Of a stretch of DNA of 64,000 nucleotides, positions 19,707 to 38,419 are shown in pieces. The stretch covers positions 8,831 to 72,830 of the forward strand of contig CACGIB010000002.1 of assembly GCA_902573045.1 (NCBI GenBank), given 5' to 3'. Position 1 is the first letter of the stretch; each line of letters begins with the position of its first letter. The position numbers were made by a program, and so were the translations under genes. This DNA comes from an uncultured Prochlorococcus sp. (lineage in GTDB: Bacteria; Cyanobacteriota; Cyanobacteriia; PCC-6307; Cyanobiaceae). The notes under the pieces were generated by a model. The model worked only from the letters and a program-made list of their open reading frames with translations, did not search any database and was not told the DNA's origin.

Positions 19707-19828
19707 ATATAAAAAATTTTTTTTCTATGGATGATTCAAAAATTTGTATTTTATGGATGTAAACAAAAAAACAACAATAATATATTTCTTCAATTAGATT
19801 TGAAAAATATTTTAAAATACTTATATAG

Positions 19829-20959
<1,131 letters not shown>

Positions 20960-21006
20960 ATCACCCAGTGAAATTTAATAATCTATAAACTTAAAAAAAA
21001 AAGATT

Positions 21007-21720
21007 TTGGATTCACAAACTCAAATGAAACAAATAGTTGCTGATGCAGCAATTAAAGAAGTAAAGAGTGACATGGTTCTTGGTTTAGGATCTGGATCTA
21101 CAGCCGCGCTTATGATAAAAAGCCTTGCGGATGAAATTCGTTCTGGACAAATACAAAATATAAGAGGTGTAGCAACTTCCTTTCAATCAGAAGTTTTAGC
21201 TCTTGAACTAAATATCCCGCTTGTAGATTTATCTTCTGTTTCTCAAATTGATTTAGCTATTGATGGAGCAGATGAAGTTGATCCTGCATTTCAATTAATA
21301 AAAGGAGGAGGAGCATGTCATGTTAGAGAAAAGTTAGTTGCATCTAAAGCTAATCAATTATTGATTGTTGTCGACGAAACTAAACTTGTAAAAAACTTAA
21401 ATCATTCTTTTCCTTTACCTGTAGAGGTCCTTCCAAATGCTTGGAAGCAAGTTCAGGAAGTAATTAATGAGATGGATGGCAGTTCAACTTTAAGAATGGC
21501 TACTAAAAAAGCTGGTCCAGTTGTTACTGATCAGGGCAACCTAATTCTTGATGTAATGTTTAATAAGGGTATTAAGAATCCAAAAGACATTGAAATGAAT
21601 ATTAATAACATTCCAGGAGTATTAGAAAACGGATTATTCGTTGATGTTACAGACAAAGTATTGGTTGGTAAAATTGAAAATAGTACTCCAGTTGTTTATT
21701 CTCCCTCAAAAGTTGCCTAA
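21007..21720 (+). CDS. rpiA: Ribose-5-phosphate isomerase A
   Basis: RpiA interconverts ribose 5-phosphate and ribulose 5-phosphate in the Calvin and pentose phosphate cycles. Motifs: [13 protein letters not shown] (phosphate binding), [11 protein letters not shown] with catalytic Asp, and [11 protein letters not shown] containing the active-site region. The start is taken as TTG at 21007 (237 residues); an ATG at 21025 would remove six residues. Its stop overlaps the 3' end of hisD by four bases on the opposite strand. Confidence 0.96.
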   Translation: MDSQTQMKQIVADAAIKEVKSDMVLGLGSGSTAALMIKSLADEIRSGQIQNIRGVATSFQSEVLALELNIPLVDLSSVSQIDLAIDGADEVDPAFQLIKGGGACHVREKLVASKANQLLIVVDETKLVKNLNHSFPLPVEVLPNAWKQVQEVINEMDGSSTLRMATKKAGPVVTDQGNLILDVMFNKGIKNPKDIEMNINNIPGVLENGLFVDVTDKVLVGKIENSTPVVYSPSKVA

Positions 21721-23003
21721 TCTTCAAATCTTATTTGTACTGAGTTAGCGTGACTATGTAAGCCCTCACTTTCAGCAAGGTTAATTATATCTAGACTGTT
21801 CATCTTTAAACTTTTTTCATTAAACTCTATAATGGAAGTGTTTTTCATAAAGGTTTCAACTCCTAAAGATCCGCTAAATCTAGAATTTCCTGATGTAGGT
21901 AAAGTATGATTTGGTCCAGCTAGATAATCTCCCACAGCTTCCGGGGTCCATTTCCCTAAAAATATTGCTCCTGCATTCTCTATACCTTCGAGAATCTTTT
22001 TTGAATCTAAAGCTAAAATTTCCAAGTGTTCTGGAGCAAAGTTATTGCTTAGTTCAATACATGATTCATAATCTTTGCAAATAACAATTAATCCCCAATT
22101 TTTTATTGATTCCATACAAATTTCTTTTCTTGGATGATCATCTATTTTTTTATAAAGTTCCTTTAAAACCTCTTTTGCCTGGTTTTTTGATGTAGTTAGA
22201 AGTATTGAAGAAGCCAAAGGGTCATGTTCTGCTTGTGCTAGGAGATCAGATGCTATATGAGTGGTTTGAGCTGTTTCATCTGCAATGATTAATATTTCAC
22301 TTGGACCAGCCAAAGAATCTATTCCTGTAGAGCCATAAATTAGTTTTTTAGCAGTAGTTACATAGATATTCCCTGGACCTGTAATAACATCAACTTTACT
22401 GATTTGATCTGTGCCAAATGCTAAAGCACCAATTGCTTGAGCTCCTCCAATTCTAAAAACTTTGTTAATACCTGATAAGTGAGCTGCAGCTAAAACAGTT
22501 TTGTTGATTTCCCCTTCTTTATTTCCAGGAGATACCATAATGATTTCTTCCACTCCTGCTACTGTTGCTGGTATTGCATTCATTAATACAGTACTTGGAT
22601 AAGCTGCTCTGCCTCCGGGTATATAAATACCTGCGTGTTTAACTGGCCTCCATTTTCTTTGGACTTTATCACCGTGTTCCCCTTCAATAGTGAAGGATGT
22701 TGGAATTTCTTTTTCATGGAATTTTTTAATTCTTTTATGGGCTACTTCAAGTGAGCGTTTTAAATTGCTATCAATTTCACTCCATGCATTCTTTAAGTGA
22801 TCTGGACTAATTTGCATCGGGTCAGGGTTGAAACCATCAAATTTTTTGGTATATTTTTCTACCGCTATATCTCCATAATTTTTTACTTCTTGAAGAATTT
22901 CTTCGACTATTGCATTTATTTTGTTATTATTTTCTGAGTTAGTTCGAGTGGAAATCCTATTTAATTCTTGGATAGCCTCTTCTTTATTATTTATGATCTT
23001 CAT
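21717..23003 (-). CDS. hisD: Histidinol dehydrogenase
   Basis: HisD performs the last two oxidations of histidine synthesis, from L-histidinol to L-histidine, with NAD and zinc. The 428 residues carry [51 protein letters not shown] and the [11 protein letters not shown] segment that provides a zinc ligand and catalytic residues, plus the C-terminal [10 protein letters not shown] motif. It stands alone, convergent with rpiA and divergent from rpsT, as is common in cyanobacteria with scattered his genes. Confidence 0.97.
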   Translation of the reverse strand: MKIINNKEEAIQELNRISTRTNSENNNKINAIVEEILQEVKNYGDIAVEKYTKKFDGFNPDPMQISPDHLKNAWSEIDSNLKRSLEVAHKRIKKFHEKEIPTSFTIEGEHGDKVQRKWRPVKHAGIYIPGGRAAYPSTVLMNAIPATVAGVEEIIMVSPGNKEGEINKTVLAAAHLSGINKVFRIGGAQAIGALAFGTDQISKVDVITGPGNIYVTTAKKLIYGSTGIDSLAGPSEILIIADETAQTTHIASDLLAQAEHDPLASSILLTTSKNQAKEVLKELYKKIDDHPRKEICMESIKNWGLIVICKDYESCIELSNNFAPEHLEILALDSKKILEGIENAGAIFLGKWTPEAVGDYLAGPNHTLPTSGNSRFSGSLGVETFMKNTSIIEFNEKSLKMNSLDIINLAESEGLHSHANSVQIRFED

Positions 23004-23124
23004 ATTCTTAAGTTTTCAAATTTAAAGGGTCGAGACCAAATTTAATAGCTTTTTAAATTATATATGATTGATTAGTAGACGATTTATTTGTTATGATGAA
23101 AGTCTTATATTGTATGAATCCCCA

Positions 23125-23418
23125 GTGGCCAATACCAAATCAGCAAAAAAAAGAATTCAAGTAGCGGAAAGAAACCGGTTAATAAATAAATCATATAAAT
23201 CTACAGTAAGAACTCTTACCAAAAAAACTTTAGAGAATTGCGAAAAATATAAAAAAGAACCTAATGAGAATAATAAAAATTTAGTGAAAACAAGTCTTAA
23301 TAAAACTTTTAGCTTAATTGATAAAGCAGTTAAAAAAAATATTCTTCACAAAAATAACGGGGCTAATCGAAAATCAAAAATTAATCATTTAGTAAAAACT
23401 ACTCTAACTACAAAGTAG
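23125..23418 (+). CDS. rpsT: 30S ribosomal protein S20
   Basis: S20 binds 16S rRNA in the body of the 30S subunit. I start the protein at GTG 23125 because S20 begins (M)ANTKSAKKRIQVAERNR; an in-frame extension to 23068 adds 19 non-homologous residues. The resulting 97-residue, lysine-rich helical protein fits the family. It is divergent from hisD and followed 16 bases later by tatD. No clear Shine-Dalgarno sequence precedes the GTG. Confidence 0.95.
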   Translation: MANTKSAKKRIQVAERNRLINKSYKSTVRTLTKKTLENCEKYKKEPNENNKNLVKTSLNKTFSLIDKAVKKNILHKNNGANRKSKINHLVKTTLTTK

Positions 23419-23434
23419 AAACTAGATAATAATT

Positions 23435-24229
23435 ATGAGCGATATTGAACTCATAGACTCTCACTGCCATTTAATATTTGAAAATTTTGAGAAAGATCTT
23501 GAAGATGTTGTTTTAAGATTGCGTTCAAGAGGTGTAAAAAAATTAGTTCACGCTTGTTGTGAATTAACAGAAATTCCGCAGTTGAGAAAAATATCTCACA
23601 AATTCAATGAAATTTACTATTCAGTTGGTTTGCATCCACTTGAAGCAATGAAATGGGAACCAAGTTCAAAATCTCTTTTAGAAAAATCTGCTCAAGAAGA
23701 TAGAAGAGTTGTAGCTATTGGGGAATTAGGCTTGGATTTTTTTAAAAATGAAAATAAAACTCAACAAATTGATGCTCTTATTCCTCAAATGGAGTTAGCT
23801 TTTGAACTAGAGTTGCCTGTAATTATCCATTGCAGGGATGCTGCAAATGAAATGATCCAGATATGTAGTGATCTCTCAAAAAAAGGAATATGTCCAAGAG
23901 GTGTACTTCATTGTTGGACTGGAACCCCAGAAGAAATGAAGCAATTCTTGGATCTTGGTTTTTACATCAGTTTTAGTGGAATAGTAACTTTCCCAAAAGC
24001 ACATGAAATTCATGAGTGTGCCAAAATAGTCCCAAATGATAAATACTTAATTGAAACTGACTCACCCTTTTTAGCTCCTGTCCCCCATAGGGGAAAAAGA
24101 AATGAACCTGCATTTGTTGAAAATGTTGCTAATTACATGGCAGATTTAAGATCTACTGAATTAATTACAATTGCTAAAGAGTCATCTAAGAATGCTGAAG
24201 ATTTGTTTAAATTTGACTTGTTAATTTGA
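23435..24229 (+). CDS. tatD: TatD-family metal-dependent hydrolase (DNase)
   Basis: The 264-residue TIM-barrel protein matches TatD: metal-binding HxH in IDSHCHL, Glu in AIGELGLDF, His in VIIHCRDA and LHCWTGT, and Asp in IETDSPFLAPVPHRGK. TatD enzymes are 3'-5' exonucleases acting in DNA repair or RNA quality control. It sits between rpsT and the rpoB operon; the rpsT-tatD-rpoB order suggests co-transcription with rpsT. Confidence 0.94.
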   Translation: MSDIELIDSHCHLIFENFEKDLEDVVLRLRSRGVKKLVHACCELTEIPQLRKISHKFNEIYYSVGLHPLEAMKWEPSSKSLLEKSAQEDRRVVAIGELGLDFFKNENKTQQIDALIPQMELAFELELPVIIHCRDAANEMIQICSDLSKKGICPRGVLHCWTGTPEEMKQFLDLGFYISFSGIVTFPKAHEIHECAKIVPNDKYLIETDSPFLAPVPHRGKRNEPAFVENVANYMADLRSTELITIAKESSKNAEDLFKFDLLI

Positions 24230-24464
24230 CATAACAGCTGTTAGAATTAGAAATTACTGGAAATTATTCTTAATTTTTAGATTTAACTTACATAGTTAAT
24301 GATTTAATCAGCATTTAAATAAATTTTTTAATTAATTATTAAAGTTTATTTTTGTTGAAATCGAGATTTAATGCTTTAAATCATATTAAATGAAAAGTTA
24401 AACAACTAAATTTTAAGTAGATTTAAAGTAAATAGTAAATCTCACAAATCGCAGGTTTTCTTGG
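24230..24464 (+). promoter_or_regulatory. Upstream region of the rpoB-rpoC1-rpoC2 operon
   Basis: These 235 AT-rich bases carry no gene and must hold the rpo operon promoter unless transcription reads through from tatD. A perfect 12-base palindrome TAACAGCTGTTA (24232-24243) begins two bases after the tatD stop codon. I cannot place a -10/-35 pair reliably. Confidence 0.45.
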
Positions 24465-27400
24465 ATGAGCAGTAGCGCTTTACAGGTAGCAAAAACAGCT
24501 ACTTATCTACCAGATTTAGTTGAAGTACAAAGAGCAAGCTTTAAATGGTTTTTAGAAAAGGGTTTAATAGAAGAATTACAAAACTTTTCCCCCATTTCTG
24601 ATTACACAGGTAAATTAGAATTGCATTTTATAGGTGAAGAGTACAGGTTAAAAAGACCTAGGCATGATGTTGAGGAAGCCAAAAGAAGAGATGCAACTTT
24701 TGCATCTCAAATGTATGTAACTTGCAGGTTAATTAATAAAGAGACAGGGGAAATTAAAGAACAAGAAGTATTTATAGGCGAATTACCATTAATGACTGAA
24801 AGAGGCACTTTTATCATTAATGGTGCCGAAAGGGTAATTGTTAATCAAATTGTTCGAAGTCCAGGTGTGTATTTCAAAGATGAACTAGATAAAAATGGTC
24901 GAAGAACCTACAACGCGAGCGTTATCCCTAATAGGGGTGCATGGTTAAAATTCGAGACTGACAAAAATAATTTACTTTTTGTAAGAGTTGACAAAACTAG
25001 AAAAATTAATGCTCATGTTCTAATGAGGGCGATGGGTCTTTCAGATAACGATGTGATCGATAAACTTAGGCATCCTGAGTTTTATCAAAAATCAATTGAG
25101 TCAGCAAATGACGAGGGGATAAGTTCAGAAGATCAGGCCTTACTAGAGCTCTACAAGAAACTACGCCCTGGTGAACCACCCTCTGTCTCTGGTGGGCAAC
25201 AGCTATTGAACAGTAGATTTTTTGATCCCAAAAGATACGATTTAGGTCGGGTTGGTAGATATAAAATAAATAAAAAATTGAGGCTAACTGTACCTGATGA
25301 TGTTAGGACTCTTACCCATGAAGATGTTCTCTCGACCATTGATTATTTAATTAACCTAGAATTGGATATTGGCGGCGCTAGTTTGGATGATATTGACCAT
25401 CTAGGTAACAGAAGGGTTAGATCTGTAGGAGAACTTCTTCAAAATCAAGTTAGGGTGGGACTGAATCGTTTAGAAAGAATTATCAAAGAAAGAATGACTG
25501 TAGGAGAAACAGATTCTCTTACTCCAGCTCAACTAGTTAATCCTAAGCCTTTGGTTGCTGCTATAAAGGAATTTTTTGGCTCTAGTCAATTAAGTCAGTT
25601 TATGGACCAAACTAATCCTCTGGCAGAATTAACGCATAAGAGAAGAATTTCTGCCTTAGGACCAGGAGGCTTAACTCGAGAAAGAGCAGGCTTTGCAGTA
25701 AGGGATATTCATCCTTCACATTATGGAAGATTATGTCCTATCGAGACTCCTGAAGGTCCTAATGCTGGACTTATAAACTCTTTAGCTACACACGCTAGAG
25801 TTAATGAGTATGGTTTTATTGAAACACCTTTTTGGGAAGTTAAAAACGGTAAAGTTAATAAAGAAGGTGTGCCTGTTTATCTTTCTGCTGATTTAGAAGA
25901 TGAGTGCAGGGTGGCACCCGGAGATGTCGCAACTGACAAAGCTGGTAATATAATCGCAAACCTAATACCTGTAAGGTATAGGCAAGATTTTGAAAAAGTA
26001 CCTCCTCATCAAGTTGATTACGTTCAGCTTTCCCCTGTTCAAGTAATTTCAGTCGCTACTTCACTTATTCCTTTCTTGGAACATGATGATGCGAATAGAG
26101 CTCTAATGGGATCAAATATGCAACGCCAAGCCGTTCCTTTGCTCAGGCCAGAACGGCCTTTAGTTGGAACAGGCTTAGAATCTCAAGTCGCTAGAGATTC
26201 TGGGATGGTTCCCATAACAAAAGTTAATGGAACTGTATCTTATGTTGATGCAAATGAGATTGTTGTTAAAGACGAGGATGGGAATGAACATTTTCATTAT
26301 CTTCAAAAATATCAAAGATCAAATCAAGATACTTGCCTAAACCAAAGACCAATAGTAAAAATTGGAGATCGAGTTATATCTGGTCAAGTTTTAGCAGATG
26401 GATCGGCTTGTGAAGGAGGAGAAATAGCCCTTGGTCAAAATGTTTTAATCGCTTATATGCCATGGGAGGGCTACAACTACGAAGATGCAATTCTTGTAAG
26501 CGAGAGGATGGTAACCGATGATTTATATACATCGGTACATATTGAAAAATATGAAATTGAGGCAAGACAAACAAAGCTAGGACCCGAAGAAATCACAAGA
26601 GAGATTCCCAATATTTCAGAAGAAAGTCTAAACAACCTTGATGAAATGGGAATTATTAGGATTGGTGCTTTTGTTGAAAGTGGAGATATTCTTGTAGGGA
26701 AAGTTACTCCGAAAGGGGAATCAGACCAACCACCAGAAGAAAAACTGTTGAGAGCTATTTTCGGTGAAAAGGCTCGAGATGTTAGAGACAATTCACTCAG
26801 AGTTCCAAAGACTGAAAAAGGAAGAGTCTTAGATGTTCGTATTTATACTAGAGAACAAGGTGATGAACTACCTCCAGGGGCAAACATGGTTGTGAGAGTT
26901 TATGTGGCTCAAAGAAGGAAAATTCAGGTAGGCGACAAAATGGCTGGGAGGCATGGTAATAAAGGAATTATTAGTAGAATATTACCTAGAGAAGATATGC
27001 CTTATTTGCCAGATGGTACGCCAGTAGACATTGTCCTTAATCCTCTCGGAGTTCCAAGTAGGATGAACGTAGGTCAAGTTTTTGAATTATTGATGGGCTG
27101 GGCAGCCTCCAACTTAAATTGTAGGGTTAAAGTTGTTCCATTTGATGAAATGTATGGAGCTGAAAAATCACATCAAACTGTTCAAGCATTTTTAGAGGAA
27201 GCTTCGAAACAGCCAGGTAAAGCATGGGTTTATAATCCTGAAGATCCTGGAAAGTTATTACTTAAAGATGGTAGAACAGGAGAGCCCTTCGATCAGCCAG
27301 TTGCTGTAGGATACTCTCATTTCCTCAAGTTAGTCCATTTGGTGGATGATAAAATTCATGCTAGATCAACTGGCCCTTACTCTTTGGTTACACAACAACC

Positions 27401-27758
27401 ATTGGGTGGTAAAGCTCAACAAGGCGGACAAAGGCTTGGAGAAATGGAAGTATGGGCCCTTGAAGCTTATGGAGCAGCTTATACTCTTCAAGAATTATTA
27501 ACAGTTAAATCTGATGACATGCAAGGAAGAAATGAAGCTCTTAATGCAATTGTTAAAGGTAAACCGATCCCCAGACCTGGGACTCCTGAGTCATTTAAAG
27601 TTCTTATGAGGGAATTACAATCTCTAGGGTTAGATATAGGGGTTTATACAGATGAAGGAAAAGAGGTAGATTTAATGCAAGATATAAATCCTAGAAGAAA
27701 TACTCCATCAAGACCAACTTATGAATCACTAGGAACCTCTGAATATGAGGAAGATTAA
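24465..27758 (+). CDS. rpoB: RNA polymerase beta subunit
   Basis: The beta subunit forms one pincer of RNA polymerase and binds rifampicin. The 1097 residues contain the rifampicin-region segment [20 protein letters not shown], the RPLVGTGLE region, and [18 protein letters not shown] catalytic-site residues ([19 protein letters not shown]). The length is typical of cyanobacteria. ATG at 24465 begins [20 protein letters not shown]. rpoC1 follows after 39 bases in an rpoB-rpoC1-rpoC2 operon. Confidence 0.99.
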   Translation: MSSSALQVAKTATYLPDLVEVQRASFKWFLEKGLIEELQNFSPISDYTGKLELHFIGEEYRLKRPRHDVEEAKRRDATFASQMYVTCRLINKETGEIKEQEVFIGELPLMTERGTFIINGAERVIVNQIVRSPGVYFKDELDKNGRRTYNASVIPNRGAWLKFETDKNNLLFVRVDKTRKINAHVLMRAMGLSDNDVIDKLRHPEFYQKSIESANDEGISSEDQALLELYKKLRPGEPPSVSGGQQLLNSRFFDPKRYDLGRVGRYKINKKLRLTVPDDVRTLTHEDVLSTIDYLINLELDIGGASLDDIDHLGNRRVRSVGELLQNQVRVGLNRLERIIKERMTVGETDSLTPAQLVNPKPLVAAIKEFFGSSQLSQFMDQTNPLAELTHKRRISALGPGGLTRERAGFAVRDIHPSHYGRLCPIETPEGPNAGLINSLATHARVNEYGFIETPFWEVKNGKVNKEGVPVYLSADLEDECRVAPGDVATDKAGNIIANLIPVRYRQDFEKVPPHQVDYVQLSPVQVISVATSLIPFLEHDDANRALMGSNMQRQAVPLLRPERPLVGTGLESQVARDSGMVPITKVNGTVSYVDANEIVVKDEDGNEHFHYLQKYQRSNQDTCLNQRPIVKIGDRVISGQVLADGSACEGGEIALGQNVLIAYMPWEGYNYEDAILVSERMVTDDLYTSVHIEKYEIEARQTKLGPEEITREIPNISEESLNNLDEMGIIRIGAFVESGDILVGKVTPKGESDQPPEEKLLRAIFGEKARDVRDNSLRVPKTEKGRVLDVRIYTREQGDELPPGANMVVRVYVAQRRKIQVGDKMAGRHGNKGIISRILPREDMPYLPDGTPVDIVLNPLGVPSRMNVGQVFELLMGWAASNLNCRVKVVPFDEMYGAEKSHQTVQAFLEEASKQPGKAWVYNPEDPGKLLLKDGRTGEPFDQPVAVGYSHFLKLVHLVDDKIHARSTGPYSLVTQQPLGGKAQQGGQRLGEMEVWALEAYGAAYTLQELLTVKSDDMQGRNEALNAIVKGKPIPRPGTPESFKVLMRELQSLGLDIGVYTDEGKEVDLMQDINPRRNTPSRPTYESLGTSEYEED

Positions 27759-27770
27759 ATACTCAATTAA

Positions 27771-29702
<1,932 letters not shown>

Positions 29703-29709
29703 TCTTTAA

Positions 29710-33837
<4,128 letters not shown>

Positions 33838-33867
33838 ATATTTTCTATTATCCTTTTTAGCAATTAG

Positions 33868-34044
<177 letters not shown>

Positions 34045-34061
34045 ATATACTTTTGAACTAA

Positions 34062-35120
<1,059 letters not shown>

Positions 35121-35189
35121 TATTATCTATAGAAATTTTTTTAAAAGTATATCAAACAGGTTATTATTGACTTAATTAATCTTGAATCT

Positions 35190-35315
35190 TTGGGTTTTAT
35201 TAAGACAAAAGTTTTACCGTTCGCCATAGTATCACTTTTTGGGATTGCTTTCCTTGCAGTCAGTGCAAGAATTTGGTTGCCAGGAGATATGATGTCGCCT
35301 GCACCCATAAATTAA
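35190..35315 (+). CDS. Small single-helix membrane protein, 41 residues
   Basis: An open frame too short for ordinary gene calling encodes one hydrophobic helix (VLPFAIVSLFGIAFLAVSA) preceded by a lysine pair (FIKTK) and followed by a polar tail ARIWLPGDMMSPAPIN. Positive residues at the N-terminus and a proline-rich end suggest a cytoplasmic-in, lumen-out helix. The start is probably TTG 35190, though the frame stays open upstream to 35145. I do not recognise a named family; it could be a small photosystem-associated or membrane-complex subunit. It lies between rlmN and the HEAT-repeat gene. Confidence 0.55.
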   Translation: MGFIKTKVLPFAIVSLFGIAFLAVSARIWLPGDMMSPAPIN

Positions 35316-35333
35316 TATTTTTAGTTTTTGCAA

Positions 35334-36101
35334 ATGACAAAAAATAAGGATCCTAAAAAAGAAGGTCTAGCTGAAATTGCAGTTGATCCAGATGTTTTAG
35401 CTAGAGAATTGGCTTTAGAGATTGAAATAGATCCTTTAGAGCAAATTGATGAAGATTCTTTTTCAAAAGGTTTAAATATAACTCAAGAATGCAATGAAGC
35501 ATTGAAAATGCTTGATGGTAATAGAGAAGAAAGAATTCAGGGTTTAAGAATATTTTGTGAATATAGAGATAAAAGATCTTTACCCCTTTTGTTACCATTA
35601 CTCGATCAACCTTGTCCTGTTGAGAGAATGAGTGCGGTATATGCTTTAGGTCGTAATCCATGTCCTAATGCGGTTAAGAAACTCGTCAGTCTTTTGGAAA
35701 CTGATGATAATGCTTATGTTAGAAGGGCGACTGCATGGAGCTTAGCTAACTATGATGACCAAATTGTTTTAAAACCATTAATTAGTGCTTTAAAGAATGA
35801 TGTAGCTGCAGTCAGGTTATGGTCATCTAGTTCTTTAGCTGAAATTGGAAATGTTTCTTTCGAAAACGCTCAATTAGCAGCAGAACAGCTTTTAATAAGC
35901 TTAAAGATAGATAATGAATCAGGTGTAAGGAGTAATTGCATTTGGTCATTGTGTAGGCTGTACGAAAAATTAAACAATACATTTCAGGAAAGTTTCGTTG
36001 ATGAATGTACCAAGATCGCCCTTTTCGATAAAGAGCCCTCTGTTATGGAAGAAGCAAAAACCGCTCTTGATTCAATGGGGATGCAAGGTTTTTATAATTA
36101 A
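35334..36101 (+). CDS. HEAT-repeat protein (CpcE/NblB-like fold)
   Basis: The protein is about 255 residues of repeating helix pairs (for example PCPVERMSAVYALGRNPCPNAVKKLVSLLE and AYVRRATAWSLANYDDQIVLKPLISALK), a HEAT/PBS-lyase-like solenoid. Related cyanobacterial proteins are bilin lyases, phycobilisome degradation factors or scaffolds. High-light Prochlorococcus lack phycobilisomes, so a scaffold role is more likely. I choose ATG 35334 over the TTG two codons earlier. It probably precedes the DUF2997-Ycf35-ferredoxin unit but is separated from it by 148 bases. Confidence 0.82.
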   Translation: MTKNKDPKKEGLAEIAVDPDVLARELALEIEIDPLEQIDEDSFSKGLNITQECNEALKMLDGNREERIQGLRIFCEYRDKRSLPLLLPLLDQPCPVERMSAVYALGRNPCPNAVKKLVSLLETDDNAYVRRATAWSLANYDDQIVLKPLISALKNDVAAVRLWSSSSLAEIGNVSFENAQLAAEQLLISLKIDNESGVRSNCIWSLCRLYEKLNNTFQESFVDECTKIALFDKEPSVMEEAKTALDSMGMQGFYN

Positions 36102-36249
36102 AAAATCATAATCTTTTACCAGATCGCCTCATAACAAATTAATTTATCAGATATTCAATATAAAAATTAAAATTAATTAACTTGTACCAACTGAAACAAA
36201 ATATTTTCGTTATTCTATATAAAGTAAAACTACTTAGTACTTGAATTTA

Positions 36250-36465
36250 ATGCCTCAAAAAACATTGAGATTCAAAATTCATCAAGACGGAAGAGTTGAA
36301 GAGACTGTTGAGGGATTCACTGGTAATTCATGCAATGAAGCCACAAGAAATCTTGAAGATTCTCTCGGTAAAGTAACAGTAAAGAAGAATACTTCTGATG
36401 CTTTCATCTCTAATCAAAATGAAAACTTCAAACAATTAAATAACGAATCTAATGTCACATTTTAG
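36250..36465 (+). CDS. DUF2997 small protein
   Basis: A 71-residue protein (ATG 36250; a TTG three codons upstream is less likely) with the pattern LRFKIHQDGRVEETVEGFTGNSC.EATRNLE.LG of the DUF2997 family. This family is found next to ycf35 in cyanobacteria. It has no signal peptide. The C-terminal 25 residues are polar and variable. It overlaps the start of the Ycf35 gene by 14 bases, so the two are very probably coupled. Function unknown. Confidence 0.8.
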   Translation: MPQKTLRFKIHQDGRVEETVEGFTGNSCNEATRNLEDSLGKVTVKKNTSDAFISNQNENFKQLNNESNVTF

Positions 36466-36844
36466 TACTATTAAAACCCAGCTTAAAGAAGCAGAGCCAT
36501 TAATTAAGGCACTAAACAATCTTGGTTATTCAATCGATCAAGAAGAAAAGTTTGTAAAAGGCTATAGAGGTAAGTTTACAGCAGTGGATATAAGTATGAA
36601 TTTACCTGGTGAAACTAAAGTTGGATTTAAATGGGACAATAATTCAAATGCTTATGAATTAGTTACTGATCTTGACCTATGGAAATTTGAGATACCAGTA
36701 GAAAGATTTATTTCTAAAGTTACTCAAATGTATGCCTATCACACAATTATTTCCAAAACGAAAGAGGACGGGTACCAAATTGTAGAACAAAAAAATAAGA
36801 ATGATGGTTCTATCGAGTTGGTTTTGACCAAGTGGGACAATTAA
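36452..36844 (+). CDS. ycf35: Ycf35 (DUF1257) protein
   Basis: The 130 residues match Ycf35, a protein conserved in cyanobacteria and algal plastids: MSHFSTIKTQLKE at the start and a GFKWDNNSNAYELVTDLDLW core. The name says only that it is a hypothetical chloroplast frame; no function is established. It overlaps the DUF2997 gene upstream by 14 bases and the ferredoxin gene starts 9 bases downstream, so the three form a tight transcription unit. Confidence 0.88.
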   Translation: MSHFSTIKTQLKEAEPLIKALNNLGYSIDQEEKFVKGYRGKFTAVDISMNLPGETKVGFKWDNNSNAYELVTDLDLWKFEIPVERFISKVTQMYAYHTIISKTKEDGYQIVEQKNKNDGSIELVLTKWDN

Positions 36845-36853
36845 TTGCTGTGT

Positions 36854-37213
36854 ATGGATTTTATAAATCCATCTGATGATTTTGTAGAAAACGTGGAAAC
36901 TACAGGTTGGGAGCCTGTATTAGGTGGTCAGTTAGCAGAAAAGGCTGTATGGGTTGATGAGGCTAGATGTATAGGCTGTCAATACTGTGTACACGTCGCT
37001 TCAAATACTTTCAAAGTTGATGAATTTCATGGAAGAAGTAGGGCTATGAGACAAGATGGAGACACTGTTAATGTTATACAGGAAGCAATAGATACATGTC
37101 CTGTTGATTGCATTCACTGGGTCAAGTTTGAAGAATTGGATGATCTAGAAAATAGTCTTGATAGGGAAATGTTTCAATCATTTGGAAAACCACCAAGAAT
37201 GAATAAGCATTAA
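36854..37213 (+). CDS. 4Fe-4S ferredoxin-like protein
   Basis: The 119-residue protein has a ferredoxin core with cysteines C39, C42, C45 (CIGCQYC) and C82/C86 (TCPVDCIHW), a spacing used for one [4Fe-4S] cluster. The segment VHVASNTFKVDEFHGRSRAM is characteristic of the ferredoxin attached to J-domain proteins in plants and of the cyanobacterial stand-alone form. ATG at 36854 is preferred over the TTG at 36845. Its position after DUF2997 and ycf35 and just before an aldo/keto reductase suggests that it supplies electrons to an unidentified pathway. Confidence 0.9.
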   Translation: MDFINPSDDFVENVETTGWEPVLGGQLAEKAVWVDEARCIGCQYCVHVASNTFKVDEFHGRSRAMRQDGDTVNVIQEAIDTCPVDCIHWVKFEELDDLENSLDREMFQSFGKPPRMNKH

Positions 37214-37223
37214 TTTCTAAAAG

Positions 37224-38417
37224 ATGCAATATCGGAGATTTGGTCGAACCAATTTAAAGATATCTGTTTTATCTTTGGGTGGCATGAGATTTCAAAAAAG
37301 TTGGGATCAATTAGATTTTTCTGAGATTTCATATGAAGAACAAAATAAAGTAGAAAATATTTTGAAACTGGCAAGTAAATATGGCTTAAGTCATGTCGAA
37401 ACTGCTAAGTACTATGGAACTTCTGAGATGCAATTAGGAATGGGTTTTGAAAATACTAAAAAAATCCCAAACATTATTCAAACAAAGATTCCTCCAAATA
37501 GTGATCCAGAAATTTTTGAGAGAGATGTTATGACAAGTATTGAAAAATTGAAAGTTAAAAGAATTGATTTGCTTACAATACATGGCATTAATACAAATGA
37601 ACATTTATATCAGGCTGTTAAAGATGGAGGTTGTATTGACATTTTAAGGAAATTGCAAAAAGAAAATTTAATTGGATCTATTGGATTTTCGACTCATGGC
37701 AAATCTTCACTCATTGAAAAGGCTATATCAACAAACTTATTTGATTATGTAAATTTGCACTGGTATTTCATTAATCAAGAAAATACAAAGGTTATCAATT
37801 TAGCAAATAAGTATGATCTTGGCGTTTTCATAATAAGTCCCACTGATAAAGGGGGACATCTTCATACTCCCTCAATAAAAATGTTGGAACTTTGTAAGCC
37901 ACTTCATCCTATAGTTTTTAATGATCTTTTTTGCTTAAGAAATCAAAATGTCCATACTATTAGTGTGGGTATTGCAAAAGAGGCAGATTTTGCAAGGCAT
38001 TTAGAAGCTATCTCGTTGTTATCTGAATCTGAGAAGTATGTTCCTAATATAATAAACAGATTAAGGCAGGAATCAATTAATTCTTTAGGTTTAGAGTGGC
38101 ATCATAATTGGAATAGAAATTTACCAAGTTGGGAATATACGCCAGGAAACATTAATATTCCCGTTTTACTATGGCTTTCAAATTTAATCGATTGGTTGGA
38201 TATGGAAGGATATGCAAGGGCTAGATATCAATTACTTGGAAACGGAAGTCATTGGTTCCCGGGAAATAACTCTAATTTATTAGATACGGATGTTTCTGAA
38301 GTCCAATTATTGAAAGTTTTAGAAGGCCATATAAATCCAAAAAAAGTTATAAATAAATTGAGAATTTTAAAAGAAAAGTTTGGAGATAATGTTGCTAAAA
38401 GATTATCAAAAAAATAA
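37224..38417 (+). CDS. Aldo/keto reductase
   Basis: The 397-residue protein starts with the aldo/keto reductase pattern QYRRFGRTNLKISVLSLGGMRF. Catalytic candidates are Glu (in place of the usual Asp) and Tyr in HVETAKYYG, Lys in QTKIPP and His in TIHGIN. The C-terminal 100 residues contain HWFPGNN, a segment seen in the cyanobacterial/ferredoxin-fused subfamily, but no cysteine cluster is present, so no iron-sulfur domain is formed. Substrate unknown. It follows the ferredoxin gene by 10 bases and is the likely last gene of that unit. Confidence 0.87.
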   Translation: MQYRRFGRTNLKISVLSLGGMRFQKSWDQLDFSEISYEEQNKVENILKLASKYGLSHVETAKYYGTSEMQLGMGFENTKKIPNIIQTKIPPNSDPEIFERDVMTSIEKLKVKRIDLLTIHGINTNEHLYQAVKDGGCIDILRKLQKENLIGSIGFSTHGKSSLIEKAISTNLFDYVNLHWYFINQENTKVINLANKYDLGVFIISPTDKGGHLHTPSIKMLELCKPLHPIVFNDLFCLRNQNVHTISVGIAKEADFARHLEAISLLSESEKYVPNIINRLRQESINSLGLEWHHNWNRNLPSWEYTPGNINIPVLLWLSNLIDWLDMEGYARARYQLLGNGSHWFPGNNSNLLDTDVSEVQLLKVLEGHINPKKVINKLRILKEKFGDNVAKRLSKK

Positions 38418-38419
38418 TT

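Noticed and set aside
23068..23124. N-terminal extension of S20
   Set aside because: The extra 19 residues do not match S20; the GTG at 23125 gives the family start.
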